The notes under the pieces are model-generated. The model did not search any database, was not told where the DNA came from, and saw only the letters and a program-made list of their open reading frames with translations. Positions 1-13,821 of a stretch of DNA of 64,000 nucleotides are shown here, piece after piece; the first letter of the stretch is position 1; every line of letters starts with the position of its first letter. Source of the DNA: Gigaspora margarita (Eukaryota; Glomeromycota; Glomeromycetes; Diversisporales; Gigasporaceae); NCBI GenBank assembly GCA_009809945.1, contig WTPW01000202.1:476548-540547 (forward strand). The letters are read 5' to 3'. The position numbers were made by a program, and so were the translations under genes.

Positions 1-1806
1 AAAAAAGAAAAAAAAAGAAAAGAAGAAGTAGAATGCACCTTATCATAGTGTAGACCCATACTTTCAATCCTCATTTTATACTTCATTATATAAGCAACAC
101 AGTAACAAATTAATAAATGATACATAAATATATAGTAAAATTGACAAATTGATAAATAACATAAACATATAGTAAAATTAATAAAGAAGTACAAGTATGT
201 TATAATAGAAGAGAAAGTAAAGAGATGGAGTACTACTCCCATATGTATTCTCATAATGTCATATTTAATAAAAGATCTGAGCAAGAATAATCAAAAATCG
301 ATTAATCAGTTTTGACAACTAATTGATTAACTAATTAATTCATTAGTTAATTGATTAACAGACTAATCAATTAGTTGACCATAATTGATTTTTAAAAAAT
401 TTTGGTCAACTAATTAATTGCATTTTTAATATTTTATATAAAATCAATTTTTATTGGTTCTAAGCTTTCCTGACTAATTTTCTGAAACTGGTGTTAAATA
501 CTAGTGGTGTGATTTAGTAAAACTATAAATCATTATATATCTATAAATTGATTATAATTGTAATTATTTGAATTGATATATAATGATATATCGGCTAATT
601 TGTGGAATTGGACCTTTTTTTGTAGATCCCTAAATTATAATAAGCCAATCAGAATCATTGGATTTACACATTACACAAATCTGCTTTTTTTTTTATATAT
701 CTGGTCTTAGTTTTTTTTTATATTAATTTATTTATTTGGTACTTGCCGAACTTTCTTTCACTTGTCGTCGCTTATAGATATTATCATAGTAGGAGTCATC
801 GCTTGTAGATATCATATTCATATGTGTCATCGTCTGACATAAGTGTCATTGTCATAGGTGTAGTTGCTTGAATATGTTGTTGCTTGTAGGTTTCATCATT
901 TGTAGATAGCGTTGTCTATAGGTTTTGTTACTTGTTATTGCCTAGTGGCATCTTTGTTATTAATATCTTGTTGCTTATAGTGTCATCATTAATCAGCATT
1001 GTTGTTTATAGGTTTCTTTACATTTATCCATTCGTCTCTTCTGTGGGTGTTTTAGGCCCTTTGTGCTGATGCCATTTACTATCATTGCATTGGTATAACT
1101 AGCAAGGTCTTGTAAGTTGAAATGATGATAGTAGACTTATGGGTGAAATTGGGCTTTGTAGTTTTTTTAGTAGTATTAATGATGAGTGTGTTCAGTACAT
1201 AATAAGCTTAATAGTGTATATGTATACAAATCAAATATAACTGATAATATACTATATAATAGTATAATAAAAAAAAATATTATAGCATTAAGCACTATAA
1301 GTACATTATAGTTCAAAGCTTGGCATAAACTTTGCATATAAACAATTTGTACGTACCAGTATAAAATTTTTTTTTTTTTTAACATATGTACAGTTCTATA
1401 TGATTACAGTATTATGATTAATTGAAAAAAATGGATTTGATTTTTTTTTATCACAATATCGTGCCATTCTTTTATACGGCCCTATCTTTTTCAATATAAT
1501 CATGCAATAATAATAAACTTATTTGACTAGCTAAGCTAGTAGAAACGAAATCTAAGTGAATTTTGCTAAAATTCTTAATTATATCGGGCTTTTTTTTTAT
1601 TAGAGTGTACCTACTTATTTACAGTATTATAAAAGATTCTCATATTCGAAAAAAATTTTTTTTGTAAAAACCTTCGTCATAAATTTTCATATAGACTAAA
1701 TACACTGAAACGAAAATTTAATGTTGAATACTTTGATCTTGCTGTACTGTTCAGATTATTAGAACATAGATATCATTTTATTTGCCCTCTAAAAGATTTA
1801 TTGTAA
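1..1806. other. AT-rich non-coding DNA
   Basis: I see no gene here. The stretch has short T-rich and A-rich runs, an AT-rich set of near-palindromic words around 300-420, and a T/G-rich part at 750-1020 with repeated degenerate words of the form TTGCTTRTAG. The one small open frame (1176-1385, minus) is low-complexity and hydrophobic and I do not believe it. Confidence 0.6.
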
Positions 1807-1978
1807 TAAGGGTGGTAACAGATATTACGTAATATCAATTTACTATGAGGGTACCTCCTTCCCCCTACATAAAATGATTCTGATTGGTCAATTTTAAAAA
1901 AACTTTAATTATTAAAATTTTACTAATAAATTATAAACTTGGGCTCTAAATAAGCTTACTTAAACTATAATTATATAC

Positions 1979-2858
1979 CGAAATAATGTATTTTTTGGTG
2001 CTAAACAAGTTTATTTAGTGCTGAATATTATATTTTATTAGTAAAATTTTGCATAATGCAGAATTTTTATATTTTTATTAGTAAAAATATAGAAAATTCT
2101 GCATTATGCAAATTCTACTAATTAATTATAAATTTTTGCTCTAAGTAAACTTGTTTAGCACCAAAAAATACATTATTTCGGCATATATTCTTTTAATTTT
2201 TTTAATTTTTCAAATAAAGATGAGCAAAAATGCATTTTTGATAAAAATTTACCAATTTTGCTCATCTTTATTTAAAAAATTAAAATAATTAAATAATTAT
2301 ATCAGTCATAGGATATGTCCTTTCAATTGCTATCTATAATAAAAATTATAATAAAAACATATAAATTAACTATAGATATTGGTTAGAAGATTCTCTTTGA
2401 TCTAACTTATTAACTTAAAATTAAATTTTTCGAGAATATAGAACAAGGGGAGAAGAACAAATTGAGCTTAAAAATCAAATTAAAATTTTGCCAATTTTGC
2501 ACAAAACGAAAATGTAACTTTTCCAAAAACGAATATTTTTTGATTTTAAGATGAGAAGCATGTGTAAAAACGTGCTCTGAACAACTTTACTTAGTCGGTA
2601 AAAATAGGTTACCTTGTAAGAAAAATGGGTTATCTATGTGCTAAAGTTAAAAATTTTGGGGTTTCAATATAAAACCCCTTTTTTTGTCAAGATAACCTGC
2701 TTTGGGCTTCTAAGTAAACATGTTCGGCAGGTAATTCTATTTGTATTAAAGCTAAAACGCATTTTCTCAGACCTTTTACTAAGTAAAAAATGGGTTTAAA
2801 GTTGGAAAAAACGAGTTTTTTGCAAACCCCTGTACTTTAAATTATAAAATTTTTTTTT
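1979..2858. repeat. Left arm of a foldback (palindromic) element
   Basis: This arm is the inverted copy of 14511-15595, roughly 90 % alike by eye over several hundred bases. An example is the stretch around 2560-2740 against 14600-14780 read backwards. The arm starts with its own small palindrome (1979-2183, GAAATAATGTATTTT ends). The two arms were adjacent before the LINE inserted between them. Confidence 0.85.
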
Positions 2859-3025
2859 TTTTTTTTAAAGAGAGGTCTATCCTCTATATCCTTTATTAAA
2901 TTTAGTAAGTTGTATACATATAAAATTACATATATAGAAGGTACTAAGCTAGGGGAAATAGTGATAAGAGCTAGATATTCATCATTTACTCTCGACCTAA
3001 TCTTTGCTAGATTGGTCGTAGACCT

Positions 3026-6000
3026 CTAGTCTATGAGTATAAAGTTTGGTTCAGTGGAGTTTGTATTGATATGGCGTTGTATTGTTGATTGAATTTGTGT
3101 TGGTGTAGGAGGTAGTGTTTGTGTAAAAGTTGGAGCTGGTATAGGTAGTGGTAAAGGTAGTAAGTCTGTGTGTTGTATTTGTCGGGAGGGTAGCCATATT
3201 TCATCATAAATATATTTCATTATATTATAATGAAGTTGTGCCGTGTATTTCATTTTTTGAGTTAAAGTTTGGAAAGGAGCCAATGTATTGCATGTGATGA
3301 AACCTAGGGGTATCTTTTTTCTAGTATGGTTATCGAGTAAGATAGAGATGAATGTTTCAGGGTCTCTAAGGAGGAGTTCGACCTTCCGTGCTAGTTCTTG
3401 TAGTATTTGTTTTATTCTCGTCCGTGGGTTAGCAGAGTTAACTATACATGTTAGTAGATGTGCAATATCTTCTGGTTCTGCTCTGCAACAGGCACAAAGG
3501 TGATTAGAGTTCTTTGTAGGATTTCTCATATGTAGTAGTAGATGAGTAGGAAGTTCTTCGGTGAAGAGTTTGGTCTTGAAGTTCTTGATATTCGAAGCTC
3601 TAATACTTGTATATAGTGCTTTAGGTCTATCATTATATGTGAAGTATTCCAATGTACAATTCTAGTTGATATGATATATTGACCACGTTGAGATTCGTTG
3701 TTGATTTTTCCAATTGATGAGACCTCATATGTAATGTAGTTTTTTGATGTGGTAGTTAAGTGGTAGTATACAGGGTGTATCTAGTATTTTCGGCATGTAT
3801 CTGTTATATAGGAATTTGTCAGGTGTTATACTTAAGGGGAAAACATTAGTAACATTGTTGATTTTTAATTTATTATCTATTGTTATGTCTAGTCTTCTAT
3901 CTCCAAGTAGGGCCTTTACGATCATTAGTATCATAGGATAAGGGGCCTTTTCTAGTTTGCAGAATTCATGAAATTCTACTTGTGTAATTTGTTCTAGGAG
4001 TTGTTTTAGTTCTTTGTTGTTCGTGAGAATCTTCACTTTAGCATTGTTTTGCAGGTTGTAAGATTGAAGGCTTGTAGAGTTAGGAGAGTAGTTACAGGGG
4101 TGGGCCAGCTTTCAGTATAACAGGCGAAAGGTGTAGTATGAGTGTCAAAGAGACCGGTAGCAACTGTTCCCATAGTGTTATCTGGTAAATTTTGTTTTTG
4201 TGAGGTTAAGTATATTGTGACATCTCGTTTTGAAAAGTTATGAGAGGTTAGCGTTTTCCAGAGCTCCATTGGGAGTTTGTAGAAAGCAGTTAGTGGCCGT
4301 TTAGGAAGTGTACATGCACGATCAGTCTTGGTATATTCTGAGTTGGTGTGTTTTTTGTTTTGTCTAACCGCGTTCTCTATTTCTTCTAGGTTGGTGTGTA
4401 GTCTTCGTTTACAGTCGACTTGTATATTATAGGCGGTACTGTTTATAATATTGAAATTACATGGTTGTATTTGTAGTGAGGGGTTGTTTATGTCGCATTG
4501 AGTACAAGGTATGAGTTGGGGCAGTGTATGTTCTTGCACTAATATGTAATTTTTCGCTTTGATTTCCTGCGCAGAAATTTTAGTAATTTTGCCTATTTTT
4601 AGATCTCTCGTTATTATCCATCTTTTCATTTCTCCTGTTCATTTTTCTAGTATGAATGAGTTTGGGTATATGTATGATGTATTGGGGTTTTCGTATGTAG
4701 TGATAGCATCTTTAACTTCATCGAACCATTTAGGTTGCCTGCCACGAGGTGTTTTCTTTATATTATATTGGAATTGCGTCCATGTTACCAAAGCTGTGTT
4801 GTTGTAATTTAGAAACTGTTCTGTACAGTAAATTGCATGTTGATTTAACTTCTGCTTCAGTCGATAATTATTGTGATGTTGAACAATAATTGTGTTGATC
4901 GTTGTTCCTTTTAACTTCATAGAGATAGGCCAATCTAAGAGGGGTCGACAAAATTGTATGTTCAGCTGGTGACTGGCTATTATGGATTGACAGGTATGTG
5001 TATGTATTTGGCTAATCAGAAATACTGAAGGCATTTCTAGTATCAAGGTAGTATCCGCAGTGGCGTCTTGTAGTTGTTGGAGACGTATTTTGAAGAAGGA
5101 TCTATCAAAATCTGAGTCGTTTAGGTTCTTATGTAATGTGGTGGTTAATGTAGATAATTGTGCTTGTTAAAAGGTATTAAGTGCATAAGTTTCTGGACAG
5201 AAGATGAAGAAGTTTGGTACTCCTCTTGCTAGCCTTGCTTTGTGTTTGACTGCTGCTGTGCTTCGTCGTGTTAAAGCAGATAGTTGTGTGGGTGTAAGGT
5301 GAGCAGCTAATAGGCGATACTGAAATCGTGGAATAATAACACTATTTATGACATAAATCGTTTGTTTTTTTAGTGATTTTTGCTAGTTCTAGCCTTCTCA
5401 GACTAGTTTTTGCTTCCGCTATTATCAATTTTTGTACATGTATGGGGTTCTTACCTGGCGTGTACTATGTTCCCAGGTATTTCATTTGGGTTGTTTTCTT
5501 ATTTGCAAATATTATTGTTTCATCGAAACGTATTGAAGGATTTTCTATTTGTGAGTTGGTTATTAATGAAGATTTTTCTGGATTCACTCTAATATTGTTC
5601 CATTTGTAGAAGGAGTTTGCTGTTTCTACAATATTTGTCAAAGTTTGTTGGTCAGATGCGATCCATAAGGAGTCGTCCATGTATGCCATCATGGAGACTG
5701 TGATGGGCTTGGGTGGAGTTGTAGGGATTGTTGCTGTGTAGCCTTGATATTTTTGGTGAATAGTCGTGATCAAGGGATCATAGTAGATCTTCCAGAGGAG
5801 GGGTGAGAAAGTTTCTCCTTGATCTATCCTGTCTCCAACTGGGTATTCATCCATAGGTCCTTCATTTGTGATGACTCTATTTGTTCTATTGCTTAGGAGG
5901 AAGGTTAGTAGTGTGACAATTTCTATTGGTATTTTGATTCTTAGTAGTGCTTTTTCTAGTGTTTTTATGTGCATCGTATCAAATGCCTTTGACATATCCT

Positions 6001-8108
6001 GTGAGAGGGCCCAAATTTCTTTGTTATTGGTAGTAGCGTCTTCTAATAAGTGTGTCAAGTGTGTTGTGGATTGGAGCGTTGATTGAAAAGGGAAGGCGGC
6101 GTAGTTATATGGGGACAGGATTTTGTAGCGCATTATAGTTGTAGTTAGGTGATTATTTATTATTTTTGTGAAGATCTTTCGGGTATGTTCTATTAGGGTG
6201 ATAGAGCGCATCGTTGACAGGTCGTAATTGTAGTGTGCTTTTTTTTGGTATGGGCCATACCTGTGCCCATAACCATTGATCAGGTACCGTTTTAAATTTT
6301 AAGCAGTCGTTCATCATTTGGTTCATATGGGTTAGCGCTATTTCTGGCAGATGTTGGAGGATCTCATTAGAAATGCCAGAGGGTCCAGTTGCTTTCTTCT
6401 TGGGGGCAGTAATTATTGTATTGATCATTTCTTCCATTGAAATAGGTTCAAAGATATTTGTGTAAATGTTTGGGTTTATCTTGTCTAAGGGTTTGTATAC
6501 GTCGGTCCAAGTATTATTTTGAAATTCTTCATTCGGTAGATTCCTACATGTCTAGTGTTTGAAGTGTAACCTAAAATGTTCTTTTATCTCTGCCTTATCT
6601 GTGATTACTCTATCAGGGAGGATAACTTTTTCTATTTTTATAGGGTCCTTGTGTCGTTTTAGTATACTGTCCAACATTCGGCTAGTATTATGTATCATAT
6701 CTTGGTATCTTCTATTTAGGTAGAATTCAATTTGGGTACTCTGTTGCAATCTCAGTTCTTGGTTACGTGCGGTCCAAATTGTGTGTTTTATTTGTTTCAG
6801 TTTTTTGATTGTTTGTGTTATATGTTCTTCATCCTCTGTAGGGTCCTCGAGTAGAGTAGTCTCTATTCCAGTCAATTTGTTTACTCTTTCAAGATTCTTG
6901 TTAATTATCGTATACTGGGATAGGTGTTGTGTGGTAATCATCCATAGTGTTTTGTTCATTATTTTAAGTGCTGTATTAAGCTTGGTTGCTACTAATGAGA
7001 TAGCATGAAAAGGTTTGTGTGTCCTAAATACGTATGGTATTTTCTTATTCATTACTGCTTTGATTTCCGCTGTCCACCAGTTCCATTTTTTATTCAGGTC
7101 TTGTATAGTTTGTGATTCTTCTTTTGATTTTGCTTTTTGGAAGGCATTCAAGACAGTTTCTGTAAATGCTAACCAACTTTCCTCATCCATTTTCTTATAT
7201 TGGTATACCTTCCGTTTACATTTTTTGTTTCTTGGTGAGGGTAACATCTTTTTAATATCCACGTGCCAAGTTGTAGATATTATAGCATGGTCGCTTCCTG
7301 TGATATATGTTGCATCATTAACTGAGGGTGGGTCAAGTTCTAAAATCAGAACTGTGTTGTACCAAATGTCATCTATTTGACTAGTAGTCATCGGTCCGGT
7401 CCAAGTGGGGGTCGTGATACTATGAAACTTTAGTATACTATGTGCATTTGCTGTTTCTAGATTGGCAAAAAGTGGGATACATTTTCTGCGTTTTTGGTCA
7501 GCGTTAAAATCTCCCATTACCAGGGTGTTCCAGTTGTTGTTTTTGGCTTGCATATACCATTCNAATGTTTTCTTTTGTGTTTNAGTNTTCAATTTATCAT
7601 GNTTNTGTGGNAGGTATATTGAGATTATTCTCGTCTTATTATTATTAGNAAAGAAAAANTCTATACATATTGNTGTTCCTGGNCAAGTNTGTATGTTATG
7701 NATATAGGGCTGTAACTGGTTGCACATCATCAAAGCCATGCCTAAACTAGTATCACTCTGGTCGTCTTTATATTTTTCGAAATTAGAAGTGTATATATAG
7801 TATTTTGGGTTTGTAAGTGCAAGGTCTCTTGTAGCTGAGAGTTTGGTTTCTGTTAAGGCAATTATATGCAGGTTGGCTTCTAGACAGAATTCGATCTAGT
7901 CAGCCAATTTGCCTATTTGGTTTAGTCCTCTAATGTTGTGGATTGCTAGATTTAGTCCATTTTGCAGATCTAAATTGGGGAGGGTCATGTGTTCAGATAC
8001 AGGTGAAGTAGTTGCGGAAGTTGCATTAGGTGAATTGTTATCTGGTAAATTAGTGTTAGTATGTGTGTGAGACTGATTGTCTCTTTCTTGTTGTGTTGTG
8101 TCCATCAT
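3026..8108 (-). pseudogene. LINE ORF2: AP-type endonuclease and reverse transcriptase
   Basis: ORF2 starts at 8108 (MMDTTQQERD). The N-terminal part is an exonuclease-endonuclease-phosphatase type endonuclease: LNLAIHNIRGLNQIG, HIIALTETKLS, LVMGDFNAD, and a SDHAII motif near 7290. The reverse transcriptase follows, with TGPSGISNEIL near 6380 and the catalytic box YMDDSLW near 5680. The C-terminus has a CX2C-H-C knuckle (CACCRAEPEDIAHLLTC). Frameshifts at about 6200, 5365 and 4035, plus in-frame stops (TAG after KYLGT; TAA after NTF; TGA after SFILEK and HYI), make it a pseudogene. Several N bases lie at 7563-7701. The clade looks like LINEs common in Rhizophagus; that is from memory. Confidence 0.85.
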
Positions 8109-11100
8109 TGGGTAGGTGCATAATTGGCAACTATGTCCCAGGTTGGCCGTGGTAAGTCTGGTACCTCAATAAAGTTCGTTGGGAAGCTACGGAATCAGAA
8201 GTGTGTTCTAAGAAGATCAATCGTAGGAGTAATGTTCTCGTATGTTTTAATCGGGATTGTTACATGGTTACAGGCTGGTATTTGTCTAATGGCTGAGTTC
8301 ACTTCTTCTTGGTTCAGGGGTAGATTTGGTCTATCATCTGTTTCTTTGTTGGTTTCGATCTCGATCCAGTCCTCAGGAAGTCAGTAAAAGAAGTAGTGTT
8401 CTCACAGGGCTTTAACTGTTGCTACTAAGCTTCTTGGAGATATGATCAGTATTGTTAAGTTAACTTTTTTTACCGCAGTATGATCAAGGGGAAGATTAGG
8501 CATATTAGTAGAGTTAGCTGTCATATATTGTGTAGGAAGGGGTATATTGAAGCGATAGGTTTCCGTTATCTCGCGACGAATTCTTTAGCCAATTCATCAC
8601 TTGTAATTGGAAATATATATGTCATTTTTGTTTTGACCTCTTGAGGGTTATCTGGGAGCTTGGGTCTTGGTTTGAAATAATCATTTGGTAATCATCTAAA
8701 TGTGTAATAGTCATGTAAGGTTCTGACAAGGTCTCGCAGCTCTGAAACATCTTTTGGTGTGCAGGGGAACAGATGTCTAACTGCTGAATTCAAAGCTTGA
8801 GGTGTACTAGGCAATTTTTCTTTCTCTGGTAGCAGTGAGAAGTAGCTTGGGAAGATTCTATCAAAACTGTATAAGCCTTTTAGTTTCTGTCAGTATTCTC
8901 CCAAGTGTGCCAGTTCAGCTGGGTCAGTTATTGGGAATAATTTTTGTACTGAAGGGTGTAGGTTGTCTACGGTTTCTGGTAAAGCCATAATAGAGTTTTC
9001 GAAGTATTCATCTGGTAACTTTTCAAATTTATACACTTTCCTAAGTGCGTTTACAAGAATTCTGGTATTTTGTCTATTCTCAATTGGCAATCTGAAAGGT
9101 ATTGCCGCAAGGTAGTCTGGGTCAATGGATTGAGATGTGCTGGGAAGTAATTGTAATCCTTTTTCATGTGTATCAAATAGGCAAGAGCGAGTTTTTTTGA
9201 AGGTTAACTTGGTTGTTATTTTTGCGTAGTTCAAGCAGTAGAAGATATATCTCATGCATTCATATGGCATAAAGAGCAGGAAATCTAGATTGCACAAGAA
9301 GTCAATAGCAATCTTGGCTTGTAGTTTCTCGTATATTTGTTGTCTGTTTGTCTTGTTTATGAATTTTACCTCGTAAAGGCATCGATATTTTTCTAGAGAC
9401 ATTTCATAAAGGGTTTCAAATTTTTGTTAGTGTTTGGGGGCTACAGTTTTGTCCCGTGTGAAAGTTCTAAAGAATGCCGTATCCATATGTTGGAGCTTTT
9501 GATTGATAGCTTGTGGGATGTTAATATTGGCAGGTTTCGTTTCTAATTTATATTGGAGAAATCTATCTAGTGTATCTTCTGATTTGAGGGCTTTTATGAT
9601 TGACTCGTATTCCCAGACTTGGTCGTCGAATGACTTGGTCCGTTTTTTTCCTCTTGCACGCAGCGTTGCAGTACACTACTTGTCAGTTTGTCTCCGGCAA
9701 GGGGGTGGTTTATTTCTTTCTGTCTTGTTGACATGTGCTCTACTATATAGCCTTGGTGGGGCGTCATCTTCAATAGTACCGTTCGATTCAGTCTCCATAT
9801 CCATAGTATTTCTATTGTCGTCGATAGTTGAGGTTGTAATAGTGATCGGTGTATTTAACTCCATTTGTTTGGATGGGTCCGCCCATGGGTTTAGATTAGA
9901 ATTAATGGGTGTATTCTTAATTGTCATCACTTGATCTACTGTTTCTACATTTGGCAGTACGGGAACCAGATCAGGTTCCGACATGATCATTGAATTTCCC
10001 ACGCTTGTTGTTGTTTGTTGTTGCAATAGTATCGATGATGTCATATACGGATTTATCGGGGGTAAGCTGTTTTCGCCACTTTCGGACCATTCTATAGATG
10101 AGGCGAGTAGGGTAAAGGTGTGAAGGTAGGGAGCAGTTGGTGATAGTTTTTTGCTCTTTTGGCAGTACGGCCTGGTTGTATTGTGAGCTCTTCCTGGACA
10201 CTAGCTTGAATTAGGGTTGGGGGCACAGGGGCATGGGCATGCCCTGGAGGGCATGCCAAAAAGCAAAAGGCATGCCAAGTCACATAATATAAGCGGTCAA
10301 TCCTATTGACCAAAAATCAAATAAGCAATTTTCTATTTTTTATTCTTAAACAAAAAAAAAATTCTCTTGCAATTAATAACAAGCATTGTGCAAGGTCCCA
10401 AGTATGATTAGAAGTTTAAAATTTATGCACAACATTTATTAAACTTTATAGAATACAATCAAAATTAAACTAAAAATCCTGTATGCATTTATTTAAAAAA
10501 AACTTTCAAAAACTTAATACTCATGATGTCTATATACCATGCTTGACAATTAACTAAATCTATGAGATTACCCGAATATTTGAAGCTCTTTTTTTACCTA
10601 TTTGAACATTAGAGATGTAAACCATTATTAAATTTAGAAGTAAATCCAATAGATATCTAATAGATTTACTATTAAATCCAATGAATAACGGTTCACATTT
10701 CTATGCTTTATAAATACGAATATAAGATTTAAAAATGTATTATATAGATAAAAATGTATTAACATTGTTAGCTTACAAAATATATGCATTTAATTTAAAA
10801 AATTCAACTCTACTGTAAATATTGATCGAATCGTGTCAATTGATAATAAAGTCTGAAAAGCTAATAACGATCCGTAAAGTGATTGTTTTAATAAAGTTAT
10901 TCATTTACCTATTTCGTATTTAAACTATAACATTTTAAATAAAATTGGATCCAAAAGCCCGTATCATCCCAAAATAACGCGCACCTTATGAAATGAAGTA
11001 CCTAATAATAAAAGCCCAAGTCGAAAGTATGCCAATGGCTTCCTGGGACGTCTCCAGATTAAAAAAAAATTCTATTCGATTTGATACATTAAACCTAGTA

Positions 11101-11313
11101 CTTTATAGTTTTTATAGATTGTATTGTATATGCGCCGAGGTTCATTATTTTGAAATAATGCACATAAGCGTATTATACTAATGCATAGATGGCATTATCT
11201 TGCATAATACGATCAGTTAATATGGTAACAATAGGTTCGATGTTAATAAAATGATTTAAAAATAATAAAGAAAAGAATATTTTTGTATACATATCTTTTT
11301 TTCTAACAAATTA

Positions 11314-13821
11314 TAGAACCTCCTAAGGACTTCACTTATACACTTCCTAGCCAAGGCCATCGATGGTCTGGATTTTAGCGTTCTATTGATAAAAAAAACA
11401 AGAAATAGATATACGGCTAAGTGTAAGTATTGCTTGTCTGAGCTTGAAGGCAAGCCAGATAAGCTTTACCAACACGTCACCAAGTGCAATAGCTGGCCAA
11501 CCACCCAAAAAACCAATTATCTTAAAGAAGCCTCTAAGGAAACGATTCCAGAATGTAAAAGGATTAGACACGGTCAAGAAGTAACTATGAGTGAAGATGA
11601 TCAAGAAGAACTCGCGCCTAATAAACAAGAAAGTATCGTAAATTGGTGTATCAAGCCTATAACTCATATTCAATCTGAAAAACTTCATCAGAAGTTTTTA
11701 AACTCCATTATCTATAGCAACATTCCATTTACCTTTGTTAAAAATCTCTTTTTACATGATTTTCTTCAAGATTTAGCTTCAGGTTACCAACTTCCTTCTA
11801 GAGACATACTACGGGAACGTATTTTGACAGAAAAGTTCTCCGGTTGTATTCAAAAAAAACTAACTACAATGTCAACTTTCACTGATACTACAATCTGCCT
11901 AGATGGCTGGACTGATGCATCCGGTAACTCTATTTACAGATTTATGGTCCTAAAAGAACACCAGGAGCATATTGTCGATATTATTGACTTGTCGGCAGAA
12001 CGATATAGAGGATCCTTCATTAAAGACCAAGCTACCGAAGTTCTTACCAGAAATGGATTTAATATATCATCTACCATTGCTTGCGTCACAGACAATCCTT
12101 CCGTTATGGTGTCGATAAAAAGTCTTCTCGAGGTATAGTATAGATGCGTGCTAAAATATATTAAAAAAAAAATTAAATAGTATTTATAAAAAGTTTATGA
12201 CAGATAAGGTAATCATGTCTATTTCCTTAAATATTTTTAAAAGCGGTACTACATAAAAATAATAGGACAGGTTTCTGAAATAGGCATGATTACCTAATAT
12301 ATAAACTTAAATTAAAATGTAATTAAAATGGGTACTTAAGTAGACACGTTGCGATCTTTAATTAGAATTAGAATATGCTTAGCTTGAATAGTGGTGAGTG
12401 CAATGCCATAATTGGTCATAATTATAATGAATTATGGCAAAAATGCCTAATTCATTATAATTGATCAATTACGGCATTGTTTCACACTTCTAGCTCTAAA
12501 GAAAAGAAAGTTCCTTAAAATAAAATATTTTTTTTTATTTTTATAGCAGCAATACCCGAATATCATACTGATCAGATGCTGCCTTCATGCGTTTAATTTA
12601 ATCATAAAGGATATTGCTGGATTTAGTGATATAATTTCGATCTGCAAAAAAAACCAGAAACTTGTCAATTTCTTTACGGGTTCACATATTTGGCTTTGAG
12701 TATTAAAAAATTGGCAAAAAGAAAAAGAAATTTCACATTTTTTAACTACCTTCTGTGAAACCAGATGGTATTCTCTCGCTAAGGTCTGTTTGGGTGTGTC
12801 CACCTTTGAAAGAGGCTTTCAGCATAGTCTCAGATTAAGCGAATCTGATAAAACAAAGTACCCAAAAATCAAAGAAGAAATAAAAACCATTATTAATGAT
12901 AGGTATNATTTCGCTAGTAATGATATATTAGTAAAGGTAATTAAACCCATCGTCGATGCAATTGGAAGGCTTGAGAGAAGGGATGCAACGTTGGCNGATG
13001 TTTTTAAAGAGTTTATCTACATTCACTTGGAAATATCTAGGCTTGACATTCCCATTACTNATTTTAAAACACATGCACTTACCATNATTAGCAAACGAGC
13101 AAGGGAATTCTCTAGCAGTATTTACTTCATTGCTTTGTTTCTTTCACCAACTCATAANAACGTAGCTNTCTNTAGACATATGGATGGTGATGGTCTTATT
13201 TTTGAATGCTTAAAATTGGCAAAAACCTGGAAGTTTAATTATGATGAAACTAGCATTCTTTATAAGGAATTAATAAACTATAAAAATAATGATCCTCCCT
13301 TTAAACTTCTTCCTAGTGACTTTCAGAAATCTCCTCGATTATTTTGGTTCGAATTTGTTAGTAGTTCCCCTTTTCTTCGTCGGTTTTCCATGAAAGTCTT
13401 CGCGATTGTTCCTCATAGAGCTGCATGCGAATAGCTGTTTTCTTCTTTGGGTCTTACAAAAACCAAAACTCGAAATTGCCTTTCACCTGACACACTTTCA
13501 AAGCTCAGGCAAATCAAAAATGAGCTACAAAAGGCAGTTCTAACTAAAAAAAATGAAAGACAAAGGTTTTCAGAACCTAGTTTTGTTGAAGAAACTGTAG
13601 ATATATTGTTTGATGAAGATGAGATAGAAGAGCAAGATGAAATTAATGAAGATCTTATCGTTACTAACATCGAATATGAAGAAACTTTTACTATAGATGA
13701 ATTTTTTGACTTCGACGCTTATGAGAGAGATCAGGAGGCGTTATCACTTGAAGAAATTCCCGTACCACAAATTGAGGAAGAAGATTGGTCGATTGAAGAT
13801 ATTTTCACACAATACAAATAG
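11314..13821 (+). pseudogene. hAT transposase (BED zinc finger, DUF659, hAT dimerisation domain)
   Basis: The visible coding part opens after a likely 3' splice site (ctaacaaattatag, ending 11313). The BED-type finger is CKYC...H...C near 11430-11500. The DUF659 region (FTDTTICLDGWTDASG, 11876-11930) gives the first acidic residue of the active site. The frame ends at 12138 at a plausible 5' splice site (GAG-gtatag) and resumes after ttttatag at 12546. The C-terminal dimerisation motif is at 13330-13500 (FAIVPHRAACE then LFSSLG). Two in-frame stops, TGA at 12697-12699 and TAG at 13432-13434, break it. The tail is very acidic. Ns lie at 12907-13173. The first exon was not identified. Confidence 0.85.
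12139..12546 (+). other. Probable intron of the hAT transposase with an internal palindrome
   Basis: The boundaries are gtatag and atag at the points where the open frame stops and resumes. The interior contains a near-perfect palindrome at about 12400-12483 (AATGCCATAATTGGTCATAA against its complement), probably a tiny MITE. Confidence 0.55.
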